Notes: a model not told the origin generated them from the sequence alone. A stretch of 64,000 nucleotides of DNA from Cercis canadensis (GCA_003255065.1 QAOA01005636.1:1-64000), one strand, 5' to 3'; positions 14,401 to 29,220 are shown, numbered from the stretch's first letter. Translations and numbers: made by a program.

Positions 14401-15453
14401 TGCCCATTTGCTGATGGAGGTTGCAATTTCTATCTTGCTTACAGTTTCCGTGGTTCTATAAAAAGCCCTTTCTCCCTATCTCGACTTACAGTTTCCATGA
14501 TTAATTGATTGATAGATGTGATGTTTCCATCAGGTTATTCTGTCATATCTCTTCCCTAGGTGAAAAGCAAGTGCTATCATAGGAGTATGTTGTCTTATTG
14601 CTGTTTGTCTGGAAACATTCAGATAAAACTTTCACTCTGTGTGATCTATGTTATTTTTCAGCATTTTCATTCTTTAGAATCATGATTATCTTGTATGGAA
14701 TGCATCTCTTTGGTGTCTGAACTCAAATCTATGTCTAAGTATATCTATCCATGTCAAACAGGAATTCAAGGGAGAAACTTGAGGAAGAACTCAGAGAATT
14801 GAATGAAAAAATTGATGAGATGAGTTCCGAGACTGGAGAGGCAGCTATACAAAAACTCCAAGATGAGATTATAGTTTGCAAGAACATGATCAAGTGCACT
14901 GTCTGTTCTGATCGTCCAAAGGAGGTAACACTAGGCCAACTCATACAACTGTAGTTTTTGCCTTCATTTTAGTTAGATTGACTCGTGTCAACTAGTATAC
15001 TTTTTTTTAAGAGAAATGTTACTCATACATCTCAAATCAATATAATTTCATACACTCTGGGCCCCAATTCGAATTTGGGCCATTCAGAAAAAAATTGAAT
15101 GAGTCCAATTAAAACTGTAAGGTATAAATTAACTTGGAGCTCAGAGTATATGGAATGGTATAGATTTGAGGGGTATGAATAACACATCTCTTTTCTTCAA
15201 GGAGGGAGAAATTAAAAAGCTGATTTGACGTATTTTTTCTAGACGCATATCTAATCTGTTGACTATTTGAAAGAAAAACTATTGACATAGCAATGCATAA
15301 GAATTTGATATGTATTGGCAGGTTGTAATTGTCAAGTGCTATCATCTCTTCTGCAATCGGTGCATTCAAAGAAATTTAGAACTCCGTCATCGCAAGTGTC
15401 CTGCCTGTGGAACAGCATTTGGTCAGAGTGATGTACGATTTGTGAAAATATGA
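241..15453 (+). CDS. HUB2: HUB2/BRE1-like E3 ubiquitin-protein ligase (histone H2B monoubiquitination), 19 exons
   Basis: Exons: 241-348, 1838-1999, 2203-2290, 2370-2597, 2759-2926, 5589-5782, 5859-5942, 6355-6474, 6582-6768, 6854-7014, 7724-7795, 8621-8697, 10239-10433, 12140-12212, 12309-12395, 12530-12667, 12790-12992, 14762-14924, 15322-15453. Joined they give 2640 nt, 879 aa, close to the 880-900 aa of Arabidopsis HUB1/HUB2. Seen: an N-terminus beginning MENSDCDEPEKKRPHL, a long charged coiled-coil body (roughly residues 40-820), and a C-terminal C3HC4 RING with C827, C830, C842, H844, C847, C850, C862, C865, ending DVRFVKI. The RING is split by the last intron. Known for the family: nuclear RING E3 that works with a UBC1/2-type E2 to monoubiquitinate H2B, affecting transcription elongation, flowering time and dormancy. 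The N-terminus fits HUB2 better than HUB1. A TTTCAG at 228-233 just before the ATG may be the acceptor of a 5'UTR intron. Confidence 0.93.
1521..1663. repeat. Apparent tandem copy across a single N (assembly artefact)
   Basis: The 60-base block 1521-1580 is repeated at 1604-1663, with an N at 1581 and similar A-rich sequence before each copy. It lies in HUB2 intron 1. The lone N and the near identity point to two overlapping contig ends that were not merged. Confidence 0.8.
4720..5085. repeat. Apparent ~182-bp tandem copy across a single N (assembly artefact)
   Basis: Positions 4720-4901 and 4903-5085 are nearly identical. They differ by single bases (for example CTTCTCCATT versus CTTCTCTATT) and are separated by an N at 4902. 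The block lies in HUB2 intron 5, so true intron length is probably about 180 bp shorter than shown. The T-rich end with TTTCTTTTATTAAAG resembles the 3' end of a plant LINE. Confidence 0.8.
8187..8400 (+). repeat. LINE-tail-like intronic repeat, copy A
   Basis: T-rich sequence in HUB2 intron 11 containing TTGGAGCATAAAGCTA. It shares this motif and its general order with 10850-11060, and shares an ATCTTA-CC-TG block around 8410 with 9960-9980 and 12045-12060. No intact reading frame was seen. The assignment to LINE 3' debris is inference only. Confidence 0.35.
8442..8492. repeat. (TA)n followed by (GTAT)n microsatellite
   Basis: About 15 TA units run directly into five GTAT units inside HUB2 intron 11. 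Confidence 0.95.
8787..8997 (+). mobile_element. MULE-type MITE, family copy 1 (211 bp)
   Basis: The element starts CGGGGATTCTATGATACT and ends with the imperfect complement (GTATCTAAGAACCTCC). The flanks are TTAAAATAA (8778-8786) and TTCAAATAA (8998-9006), a 9-bp target duplication with one mismatch. Two other copies of almost the same length lie at 28025 and 62182. The length, inverted ends and 9-10 bp duplication fit a non-autonomous Mutator-like element. It sits in HUB2 intron 12. Confidence 0.8.
9890..10050 (+). repeat. LINE-tail-like intronic repeat, copy B
   Basis: T-rich tract with AGACATCTTATCCTGCTTT, resembling GAACATCTTATCCTCCTTG at 12042-12060 in another HUB2 intron. It ends in an A-rich run near 10028-10044. 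No coding capacity was recognised. It is possibly the 3' end of a LINE. Confidence 0.35.
10710..10850. repeat. CCGG/GGTT-rich repeat fragment
   Basis: The sequence TTATTAAGCTCAACCGGAC and the following GAACTGCGG stretch resemble the ends of the element at 21444-22436 and the ACCGGT-rich tract at 62670-62765. It is a probable transposon end in HUB2 intron 13, of unknown family. Confidence 0.35.
11161..11271 (+). mobile_element. tRNA-derived SINE with 18-bp target duplication
   Basis: The body carries a pol III A-box-like TAGCTCAGTGG (11172-11182) and a B-box-like AGTTCGAATTC about 40 bp later. It ends in a G/A-rich tail. It is flanked by AAACATGTAATTTGTAGA (11143-11160) and AAACATGTAAATTGTAGA (11272-11289), an 18-bp target duplication with one mismatch. 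A functional tRNA is unlikely because no cloverleaf forms. It lies in HUB2 intron 13. Confidence 0.85.
13843..14226. mobile_element. PIF/Harbinger (Tourist-like) MITE, 384 bp
   Basis: The ends are GTGCTCGTTTGGTAC and GTACCAAACGAGTCC, an inverted pair, flanked by the 3-bp duplication TAA (13840-13842 and 14227-14229). The interior is full of short inverted GGAATGG/CCATTCC repeats. The TAA duplication and the CTCGTTTGGTA terminus are typical of PIF/Harbinger MITEs. It sits in HUB2 intron 17. Confidence 0.85.
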
Positions 15454-16197
15454 AACTCATGTTAAGATTTTATGTAAGTTAGATGTTGATTAATATGTCT
15501 TGAATCTGTGGTCTCAATGGTTTGCACCTGCAACCTTGATCCTAGCTTCAAATTTAACTTTGACATTCTCCCCCATAAATAAATATTAGAGAAATTAATT
15601 ATTTTTAATATGTTTACTCTCTCTTCTTCAAAAGGTTTACAACTGCCAGCCATTTCAGCTTATGCTTCATATACTAGGCTTATTTCAAGTGTAGAATCAC
15701 AGTTTCGAAATTCAAAGAGCTTCGTTCATGCCTGCAATTATTTTTAATGTTTTTAAGAGTCCTTGCGCAAGCAGTGATAATTCAGGCAATGTTTTCATGA
15801 GTGTAATATTTTTGCAATTATCCTTTAGAACTTTTGTAACTTTATTACTAATTTTACAACAATAATATGTTTATTGATATGCTAATTATGTAATATATAT
15901 TCTATGTACTAATAAACGTAATATATATTTTATATCAATAAGTTTTAAAAATATTATTATTACTATTATTTAAAATATTAATGTAAAACATCATGAGTTA
16001 TTATTATGGAGCGTTAAAGTTTTAAGTAATTATCTATGAATCAAATGACATCTTTGTCATAAGAGGGATATTTAGTGTTAGGCATTTAATTTTTATTGTT
16101 TACTCTAATCTCTTTTCACAAAGTATTATTCTTAAAAAAAAGTATAAAAGAAATTTTGCAAGCAGCCAAAGATAGGAGCAGGAAAGTTTTATAATGA
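15454..16197 (+). other. HUB2 3'UTR and AT-rich spacer
   Basis: The stretch begins with the probable 3'UTR of the HUB2-like gene (AATAAATA-type signal near 15577-15586), followed by strongly AT-rich sequence up to the assembly gap. No other gene was seen. Confidence 0.5.
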
Positions 16198-16897
16198 NNN
16201 NNNNNNNNNNNNNNNNNNNNNNNNNNNNNNNNNNNNNNNNNNNNNNNNNNNNNNNNNNNNNNNNNNNNNNNNNNNNNNNNNNNNNNNNNNNNNNNNNNNN
16301 NNNNNNNNNNNNNNNNNNNNNNNNNNNNNNNNNNNNNNNNNNNNNNNNNNNNNNNNNNNNNNNNNNNNNNNNNNNNNNNNNNNNNNNNNNNNNNNNNNNN
16401 NNNNNNNNNNNNNNNNNNNNNNNNNNNNNNNNNNNNNNNNNNNNNNNNNNNNNNNNNNNNNNNNNNNNNNNNNNNNNNNNNNNNNNNNNNNNNNNNNNNN
16501 NNNNNNNNNNNNNNNNNNNNNNNNNNNNNNNNNNNNNNNNNNNNNNNNNNNNNNNNNNNNNNNNNNNNNNNNNNNNNNNNNNNNNNNNNNNNNNNNNNNN
16601 NNNNNNNNNNNNNNNNNNNNNNNNNNNNNNNNNNNNNNNNNNNNNNNNNNNNNNNNNNNNNNNNNNNNNNNNNNNNNNNNNNNNNNNNNNNNNNNNNNNN
16701 NNNNNNNNNNNNNNNNNNNNNNNNNNNNNNNNNNNNNNNNNNNNNNNNNNNNNNNNNNNNNNNNNNNNNNNNNNNNNNNNNNNNNNNNNNNNNNNNNNNN
16801 NNNNNNNNNNNNNNNNNNNNNNNNNNNNNNNNNNNNNNNNNNNNNNNNNNNNNNNNNNNNNNNNNNNNNNNNNNNNNNNNNNNNNNNNNNNNNNNNN
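16198..16897. other. Assembly gap (700 N) followed by A50
   Basis: All bases are N. The known sequence resumes with about 50 A residues (16898-16947). The gap lies between two genes and could hide the promoter of the downstream gene or a retroelement tail. Confidence 0.98.
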
Positions 16898-16949
<52 letters not shown>

Positions 16950-17117
16950 CAAATTTTCTAAGAAAAATTGATATGGCCAACCCCGCAATGCAATCAAACG
17001 TTGTCGTTTTCCTAGACTGTGGAAATATCATTTCCAGCTTTGGAATTGGAAGATAACACTGAATATCCCATTGAGCAGGATTCGCCATCGTCAGTTTGTG
17101 AGTGAGTAAGCCAAGCA

Positions 17118-19557
17118 ATGCCTCTCTCCCTCGTGCAATCAACCTTCACTTCTCCTCTTCAGTCCACTGTAAACAATCTGAACCCTACTGCTTTGTTGCC
17201 CAAAACCCTCTTCCTTGGCCTTGGAATTGAACCCACGAAAGCCCTCAAAAGATTAATCTTTTCCAGTAAAAGATCACTGGGTGCCAGACCCAGGTTCACC
17301 ACTAGCGCTATACATGCTTCTTTGCTTGAGACTCCTGTTTTATGGGCAGGTAGGCTTTGCCTTTTCTATGCCCTCTTGAAGGCTGGATTAGCTGGATCTC
17401 AAGAAAACCCACTTGTCTCAGGTTTCGTTTTATGTCTAGCTCTATGTTCTTTGATCGTTTATTTTTTTAATTTTTTTTTCTTTATAAATGTATTTTATTT
17501 GCACATTTGGAGGGTTTATTTTGATGTGTTCTTATTAGTTAAGTTGATTGTCTGCTTCAGAATTGGAAATTGGTGGCAGCAATGAATCTGGTGACCTGGG
17601 GTTCTCTAAATGGACACAGAGCATACTTGGAAAACCAGGTCTGTAATCTGTTTAAGTTATTTTAATCTTTTATTAATAATTAATAAGAAGGTTTAGTTTA
17701 GAGAATTATTAAGATCCTCCGTTTCTCAAGTTTGTGGTTGCCTGTAGCAAGTAAAAATCTGAAATGTTATGGACAAGGTTGCAGGCGGAGAAAGGTAGAA
17801 TTGAATTTATATTTGTGCTTAGTGCAATAGAGGAATGTGAGGGAACTGTGTCTGGTTCTAATTTGGTTCTACAAAACTTGATAGGTTTTCCAGAAACTTA
17901 TGGTTTTCTCTCCTACAATATTTTAGTTGAGACAGAAATGAGACATATTTTGTTTTCTTCTAACGTATGTAGCCACATGTGTATCATGGTTGTGTCCTAA
18001 GAAACTATAAACCATCGTACTGCTTCATGCTTCGATGAGCTGGTATGGTATTTCCTCCTTGATACTGAAGTCAAGGACACTATTGTCATTTATAACTTCA
18101 TGTTGTAGCCAATGGTAATATGGTATTTCCTGGAGGTTAATTGAATTTCAGTGACATCTTACCATTTATATTGATATGAACTTGATCTAAGATGGGCACT
18201 AATGATCCCTTATCCTTGTATGTATGATGTTTTTTCTGTTGAAGACAAAACATTTTATCGACAGACATCATTTTTTTGCTTGCATAAATGAATAATTTTC
18301 TTATGGGCTTATGATGGAAAATGGAAATGGAATGTTCTATATATAATTGTTTGTCATCTGAATCGGTAATATATATTTGTGGTAAACCATATGAAATGAC
18401 AGTGATTGGTGGAAAAAAGTTTCTACCAATGAAAGAGCTAATATGTATTCATGTTGCTTGTGGTTCATATCCTTCTGGAAATATTTGTTCAGGGTACATA
18501 GCTCACCTTGTAAAGTTAGACCATTACTTCAATGTGGTAGTTTTAGAATGATCAATAATTGAGACAATCTGTGAGTAGTGCCATAGTTCTGAGAAAGCCA
18601 TGTCAATTTGTTGTAATATACTCTTCATTCACCTTTTGAGTTACATTTGGGAGTTTTATAAGCTTTTTTTATTCTTTTATTCTTCTCACTGAAGTCTTTC
18701 TATTAAAGAACATGACATTGAGAACAAGATCAGAATGACAAGTACTGAAATAGAATTGTTTCCATTTATATTTTATCCAGCGGCAAGTATTACCAGAAAA
18801 TAAATAATTGAGTACTTGATTAATGCCATTGCCATGTATGAATCCTGGATTGGCTTCCCTGATTAAACCCATCCCATACAAGAGACCTTTTACCCTAGAA
18901 AATTTATTGTATGGATAACTGTTATATTCTCCATGAAGGCAAATCCAATTTCTTTTTGTATACTATAAATTTCTCTTTTATTATTTATTTAAAGGATGTA
19001 ATTGTCCATACAATGTATGTCATTTATTACTTCGTTATGTTTAATCAGCGAAGGAAGCAGTTAATGGAAGGAAGCTAGTGAGCAAATGGCATCCTACAAC
19101 AAAGGGTACCCTTAGAAGGAACTATAGGGTCCCGTCCAAGTCCGAGGGGCGACGTCTTCTTAAAGCCATTGCTTCTCTATTGTCAGATGATGATCACTTC
19201 GTTGATGCCACGTCTCACAAGGTATTACATTTTCCTTACCTCTGCATCAAGTTCCATTTTTATGCAGAGTTCTATTTTTTCTCCAACCTGCATTTCAAAA
19301 CGCACAGTCTGTTGTTAATTTGTAATATATGCTTGACACAGTATCTATTGAGGCTATTGTAGGGTTGTCAAATTAGGAGGGAAAGTGCTCATGGAGAAAG
19401 TGTGTGTTGCAACAATGTGAGAGCTCTTTTCGATGAGCTCCCAACTCCCCACCTCATAGTCGAAATCACGCCATTTCCTGATGGCCCTCTTAGTGAGAAG
19501 GATTACACTAAAGCTGAGAAGCTTGAAAGGGTTCTCAGATCAAGCCCGTCTGTTTGA
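17118..19557 (+). CDS. Plastid-targeted protein of unknown function, 4 exons, 249 aa
   Basis: Exons: 17118-17421, 17561-17638, 19049-19221, 19363-19557. Joined length is 750 nt with all junctions GT-AG and in frame. The first ~60 residues are Ser/Thr/Arg-rich with few acidic residues, as in a chloroplast transit peptide. A hydrophobic segment follows around residues 73-92 (VLWAGRLCLFYALLKAGLAG), possibly one membrane span. The rest is a hydrophilic, strongly ordered-looking domain with TKGTLRRNYRVPSKSEG, then GCQIRRESAHGESVCCNNV and an ending ELPTPHLIVEITPFPDGPL. The two adjacent cysteines and the histidines could bind a cofactor, but this is not shown. I do not recognise the family and assign no function. 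Start choice: first ATG of the open frame, giving a credible transit peptide. It follows the HUB2-like gene on the same strand, behind the gap. Confidence 0.82.
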
Positions 19558-20485
19558 GTCACCTTTGCTGGCTCATGCATTCCTGTACATATTCATTGTC
19601 AACTTGCATATATGGATATGATGATGAACATAATAAGGCTGTACATTTCCAACTCTTCAGAATTTTGCATATTGAGTTGTATCTTCTGTCTTTCAAAGTC
19701 ATTAAACTCTTGCTTGTTTTCTGGAAGACACTGGACATGTAAAATCAGATCATATAATTTTTGTTTTTGATCTGATACTAATTTGTCCAGTGTCTTCTTT
19801 ATGTTTCTCCTTTGTTAAACTGTTCCATTATTTGTTGGCTGCTGCTCTTAATTGAGCCTGCATTTCAATTGTGCAGCAGTTTCAATCAGTGCAGAACACA
19901 GATTTGGCTTCTTTAAATTCTTTAACATCATAACTCTTCTAACTTAATTGATAGCAAAAGTCTGAGCAAAAACCGGTCTTATCTCAGACAATTTCACTAT
20001 GATTATTGGGGGGGGAAAAAATGGAAAATATGGATTGTTGGATTCAATAAATAGAAATAGATAAGATAGTTTTTCATCTATCCAGCGAGCAATGGAGCAG
20101 GAAGGATCACCTTGGGCCACGTTGTGAGTTCTAAAAAAAAATATGTATGTACCATTATTTTCGTTATCTTGTTTTTGGGGGAGAGAAAGAGAACCAACTT
20201 ACTTGAAGAACTTTTTCATCAGTAACTTGTTATGTGTTACAAAAAATTTTCCCAGCAACCAAACATCTTGAGGCTGTGGTATGAATCTTCTTAAGGATCA
20301 AAGTTTTAAAAGAAATAGGCAATGCCAATGCCTCTTAACTACAAATCTGTTTGCATTTGACGTTGATTTAAACTCAAAGTATCTATGATTAAATACTTAA
20401 TACTCAATTATTAGGATATTTCTCTTGAAAAATTTAAAAAATTTAAGTACTAATAATAGAAAATTTTTTCCTTCAATTTTTTTGC

Positions 20486-20536
<51 letters not shown>

Positions 20537-21394
20537 GTAGCAATAATGAGATTTTTTTTATTTTTTTCATATGAAACAATGGCCTGAAATAATTATTCGT
20601 TGTATTAATTTCAATTTCCAAGTTTTCTTTAATACGCTTATGAAAGACAATTAAGTTATAATTAATAAATTAAAAAGTTAAAATCTTATAAATAATAAGT
20701 GAATCCAAAATATATAATTTCTTGTTATATATATATATATATATATATATTGTGTGTAGATAAAGGAGAACACACAAAGTGTGCTGAGAAAAAGGAGAAG
20801 CCTTGAGTTCGAACTTAAAAATATGAGATGAACTTTAAAGGCAAAAGGCATTTTCTCTTCTTGCCCCAAATTTAATTCTCTTATTCTATATCTTGCTTTA
20901 GATTTTCTTTTTCTCTTTATATATATATATCATTATAGTTACATAAAGAGAAGTAACTCTCCATCTTCGTAAAACTTTTCTCTTTTGGGTGAAGACACGA
21001 TTTGATTTTGAACTCTTGCACAATTTTATCTTTTTTCTTTTTATATATTTTTTTTTGGCTGATTCTTGAATATATTTATATGCTGAATATGCTAAGTCTT
21101 TTATCTTGCTTCAGACTTACAAAGTTGAGAGTATAAATGCCTTTAGGCATTTGAGGACAGAAAATATGAATTTGATTTCCCAAAGTTACCCTTTACTGGA
21201 ATTCCCAAGCCACAAGCCTGCTAACGTGCTTTTTATTTTTTTTTGGCTAATGTCATTTTGGAAAATCTAGTAAAGGGCAATTTTGAACAAATAACAGAAA
21301 CATTGTTGGGTGGGCTTGGGTTATAATTTTGAATTAAAACCGCACCATACCCATATGGGCCACCTTGATTTCTATTGTAGCTCACATATATCCC
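19558..21394. other. 3'UTR and AT-rich intergenic region
   Basis: Probable 3'UTR of the upstream gene to about 19900. The remainder is AT-rich DNA with a (TAT)17 microsatellite at 20486-20536 and a (TA)n run at 20725-20750. A GAGTTCGAACTT near 20805 resembles a pol III B box, but no A box was found upstream. No gene was seen. Confidence 0.5.
20486..20536. repeat. (TAT)17 trinucleotide microsatellite
   Basis: About 17 uninterrupted copies of a TTA/TAT unit. Confidence 0.95.
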
Positions 21395-21443
21395 AACTTG
21401 GAGCATCGGCATAGTGATAGGAAGCCTCGCTTCTTTGTTGAAG

Positions 21444-22436
21444 TTAATGTTTTAAAAATTGAACCGGTGAGTAAATTGATGTAGCAAAAAATGATCGGTT
21501 GAACTAGTTGAATCGAAGCTTTTCCAAACTTAAAGATTCAAAAAGAATAAAACATAGAGAATAAAGCATAAATCATCAAACCTAACTCATAAGTGAAAGT
21601 CTTAAACAAACATAATCTATATACACCTAATTTAAAATGGTATCCTATAACAAAATTAAATTATTTTAATAACCAACATCTCTTACAAGTTCACATACTC
21701 TCAATATAATGAAGTTCACAATTTTTAATATAGAAAAATTAGATAATTAGAATATATAAATAAATAACTAGATAATAATACCAAGAAAAAAAAAATAGAG
21801 AGACAGAGTCACATAATATTAGTCAAAAAAATAAATAAATAACTAAGAAACCAATAAAAGCGTGCATAATAGACCAAGGAAAAATATATATATAATTTTC
21901 AGAAATTGGTAAAAAGTCTTAAGTTAAAATATATGTAATGTGTGATTATGTATTATAATTTTTACATATTTAAATATATAATATTAAATAAATCTACTAA
22001 ATAGTTAATAAATAATTTTTGAGCAACAATAGATGTAAGTCTTAAGTTGTCCTAGTGATTTGGATTGTGAATTTTTTTGAGTAAGAGGTAGTAGGTTCAA
22101 ACCCATTAAATATTGTTTCTATTAATTTCTTAATGATTATATTAATAAATATATTTATATGTGGTAATATACTCAAAAATTGAGATGTCCTAGTGACAAA
22201 GCATGAGTTTGGATCAAGGGAAAAGAGTTTGAATCTATGCATGGACAATTTTTTTTTTCATTTTTGCCAATTTTCCAAACCGGACCGATTTTGTCAAAAC
22301 CGGTTCACAGGTTCAAGCGGTTCTCACTGGTTTTAGGCAGTTTAATCGCTACAACAGTTTAGGAGTATGAACCGGACTAATTTCCTTACCGGTCGCCAGT
22401 CGGATTGTCCAGTCCAGTCTAATTTTTAAAACATTG
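21444..22436. mobile_element. TIR DNA transposon (~993 bp, hAT-like) inserted in a SINE
   Basis: The left end has AATGTTTTAAAAATT and the right end its exact complement AATTTTTAAAACATT. GTTGAAG occurs on both sides (21437-21443 and 22437-22443), a 7-bp perfect duplication, or 8 bp with one mismatch. Both subterminal regions are rich in CCGG/ACCGG motifs. The interior is AT-rich and holds no transposase frame. The duplication length suggests hAT but does not prove it. Confidence 0.6.
22036..22255 (+). repeat. Pol III-like repeat pair inside the TIR element
   Basis: GTCCTAGTGATTTGG followed by AGGTTCAAACCC (a perfect GGTTCRANNCC B box), then a second related stretch with GTCCTAGTGAC and AGTTTGAATC about 150 bp later. 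It looks like a dimeric or duplicated SINE remnant. No clean target duplication was found. Confidence 0.45.
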
Positions 22437-23771
22437 GTTGAAGAGGCCCGGATTTGAGCCTCGGTGGCTGACGCTCTATTTTTTTTCTTTTGTTAATGGA
22501 AAAAATAGGTCTTACAGTTAGTTTTATTGAACTCACTCACTTAAACCCGAATCACCGTTGCATGGAGCACTCTTAGTAGTAATGGAACATATCAACACTA
22601 ACTCGTGGAGAATCCTGGTGGACTCATGCCTTAGTCAAGTGTGAATGGGTAGAAGGCTATGAGACCAATGGCGAGCCCGAGCCCCGCTTCAGTGAAAAAC
22701 AAAAGGATTATGGTTGAGCAAAAGAGAGTATTAGCTAAAGAAATAGATTGAGAGAGAATAAGAACAAAAGGAAAATTGTTGACAACAAATGAGAGGAATA
22801 ATGTAAATATATATATATATTTATGATTCAACCTGTGTCACTTTGACTATTTGTGTATTCATGTTGTTGGGATGCTTGTTTCATTTGTTAGATTACGATG
22901 AGGATTGAGAAGTGAAGGGTCAAGAATGTGTCTTTTTCCTTATTCTTAGAATGTGTCTGTAAATGATTATATCTTCACCCCTCTTCCTTTGAATAGAATT
23001 GAATTATTTACGAAAGCAATTGGGAAGGAAAAAGAGAGGAAAGAGTGGGATTGAGTTAATTTTGTTTAACTTTTTTTTTTTTTTTTGAAAGAAGGGTAGG
23101 CCTTCATAATTATCTTTATTACAATTACAACACGCTTATCACCGCAGATATATTTCTTTTCTGAGGATAGAGTGATTCTTTTTACGTTACAACATTCACA
23201 ATATCATACATTAGAATAATTGGCTACTTGCTTGCCATTTAAAATGGATTTAGTTAAATTCAAATCGTGTAAATGTGTAATAACATAAGTGTGTAAGTAG
23301 CATAACTCGAAAGGTACTTTGGACAAGATCACAAGGATCTAGCTTCTTTCTCAAGACACAATATAAGGAAACCAATATAACTCTCAAGCAAATAAAAATA
23401 ATCAGTTTCTCTGCTCGACTACCCAAAACCAATATTCCTGGGTAGACAAGGCATTTCTAGCATCCTTGAATTTCTGAGTTTCAATAAGAAATCAAGACAT
23501 CTATACTCATGGCTGATGCATTGGTGATGCATGGGTAGCAGCAAAGAGAACTTCAAAAAGAGAGAAGGGGGGGAAGGAGTGTAAGAGGGAAGCTCATAGT
23601 ACTAATCTATGCATTTTCTATTTCTTATTCTAAAAATGGGAGAAGAAGAATAATTCCTTTGCCGTTGTATGCATTGAAGGAACTCATCACCTTTTCCTAA
23701 TTATTTCAAAGCAAGACCTGGGATTCACTTTCAAAAATGAAAGGCAAACCAACTTCACGTGACCGGGTTGA

Positions 23772-27386
<3,615 letters not shown>

Positions 27387-27559
27387 TTATTGCTTTCTTT
27401 TTTTTGACAGTTTTAGACTTAGAAAAAGGTCGTGGCTTTACTTGAAGAATAAATAGAGAGAAAGGAGAAAGAATGGTAGTGGGTAAGGCCGTTAAAGTGC
27501 GGTGTGGATAGTGGAGACCATTGCTGCAGGGAAAGCACGAGAGGAGGGCTATATATACA

Positions 27560-28024
27560 GATTTGACAGAGACTTTTCAAGGAAGATGGCGACCATTAGA
27601 GCGCCGGCTATGGTTTTGCGTGGTAAGTGCAATGGTTTTCCACCGAAAACAAAAAGCGAGTAAAGTTTATTCATCCATTAATTAATATTTTAGAAAGCCA
27701 AAGCCCATAGTATGAATTCATAACTTTATACAAAAAAAAAAAAAATTGTTTTCCAAAAAACATACTTTTTTTTACATAGATACGTCTTATGTGTGTTTGT
27801 ATAAAAAAAAATTACTTTATATGTAAAATTAATGAATTATACATAAATTGTGATATAACATAATTTAAATTAGCTAAATAAAATTTAGGAAAAATTATTT
27901 TCTAGTTTCTTTTTCTTGGGCCAAAAGATTCTCGTGTTTGCACATGCTTTCCATGCCTCCCATACGAGAAATAATTAAAATATTTGTTGATAGTATATGA
28001 TTATTTTGTTTATATTTATAATTA
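27560..28024. other. AT-rich spacer with an exon-like first-codon block
   Basis: On + strand, a CTATATATAC at 27549-27558 is followed by AAGATGGCGACC (ATG at 27586) and, 38 bases later, by the donor-like GTGGTAAGTGC. The coding block is only about 12 codons and no following exon was found before 28.7 kb. The rest is AT-rich. Confidence 0.3.
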
Positions 28025-28234
28025 TAGAATTCTATAATACTACATGATATGTCATATTATATTGATATGTCAAGCATACGTAATTTTTATATTTTATTAA
28101 ATATAAATATATTTTATTTTATTTTTTTAAATAAATTTTAAAATAATTAACTTGTACATATATCATTTATAAATTGACTATTCTCATGTAATATAACATA
28201 TCACATAAATATAAAAAAATATTTAAAAAATCTC
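28025..28234 (+). mobile_element. MULE-type MITE, family copy 2 (210 bp)
   Basis: Collinear with the copies at 8787 and 62182 (TTCTATAATACTACATGATATG near the start, TCTCATGTAATATAACATA near the end). It is flanked by a perfect 10-bp duplication TTTATAATTA (28015-28024 and 28235-28244). Compared with the other copies it has many C-to-T and G-to-A changes, as expected for an older methylated insertion. Confidence 0.75.
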
Positions 28235-28639
28235 TTTATAATTATTATGTATAAAACATAAAATTATTATATTTAGTGTAAAATTATCATTTTTAAATAT
28301 AATCAGAATAACCAAATATGCGTCAAGTCTTGTAAGAAAAGCAGCTGCTTTAGGCATCTTGTTTTTCTTTGTTCAACGGCGAGAGAATTTTTCACTACAT
28401 TTTTCTTCCACCTAACTTAAGAGTGCACCTCTTAACATTGGCCTAATGCCAAGGAAAATTTTCTCCCATTAACTAAAGGTCTTTTAAGTTTTTTTTTTTT
28501 AAAAAAAAAAACTTACAAATCCTTTTCCTATTTATGTAAATTAAAATGCACATAAATTGGTATAAAATAGTGTATATACGGTAAAAACTAAAAACTTGAA
28601 AAAAAAAGATTTCAGCATGAATTGGAAAACAATTTAAAA

Positions 28640-28760
28640 AATCATTGTGGAAAACGTAACTTACCTCGGCACCTTTTCGTTTGATTAGATCATTGCGGCG
28701 GCTAGAGAACCCTACAAATGGAGAAGATCGTGACTGTTTTTTTACACCGTCTTATTCGAC
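28640..28760 (-). other. Possible relic 5' exon with telo-box
   Basis: On the - strand, TAGGGTT, CTAGCCGCCGCAATG and a donor-like GAGGTAAGTTACG follow each other within 70 bases, as in first exons of plant housekeeping genes. The ATG is followed after one codon by a stop. No downstream exon was identified, so it may be a gene relic or chance. Confidence 0.25.
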
Positions 28761-29220
28761 CCCAACCAAAACAAGTGTTGTGGATTTTAGGTCAAATTAG
28801 ATTTATTTTAAACACTCTTCTTTTTTTCGTAACATTTTGCTGATTCTTAGCATTGAGATTGTATATCTTTGGTAGGTTTTCATTATATTTATGGTAGAAT
28901 TTTATTGGATAATCTCATTGATGTGGGATCTATATATATAGCTGTAATCATGTATATATTCTATAGTTTGCAATACAACCATGGTAACTTCTTGTAAGTT
29001 ATATTTATATATATATATATTGTTGAATTATTTCCCTTAATAGCATAGTATTACAACTATTCCTTAAATGGATTAGTTTTATTTTTTAATAATTTTTAAA
29101 GAAAACCAAGTGGTCCCTTATAACAAATTTAATTGCTAACAAGGTGTGCCCAAATTTTTTTAAAAGAAAATAAATTCTAATACCTAATCACAAAGCATAC
29201 ACAAGGCTTTGATACCAATT

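Larger units (their letters stand above)
21395..22490 (+). mobile_element. SINE-like tRNA-derived repeat, split by an inserted element
   Basis: Removing 21444-22436 plus one copy of GTTGAAG joins GGCATAGTGATAGGAAGCC (left) to GGATTTGAGCCTCGGTGGC (right). The pair reads like the A box and B box of a tRNA-derived SINE, followed by a T-rich end near 22478. No target duplication was found for the SINE itself, so its outer limits are approximate. Confidence 0.5.

Noticed and set aside
16116-17142. Long open frames across the N block on both strands
   Set aside because: They consist almost wholly of unknown residues from the 700-N gap plus a poly-A/poly-T run; no real coding evidence.
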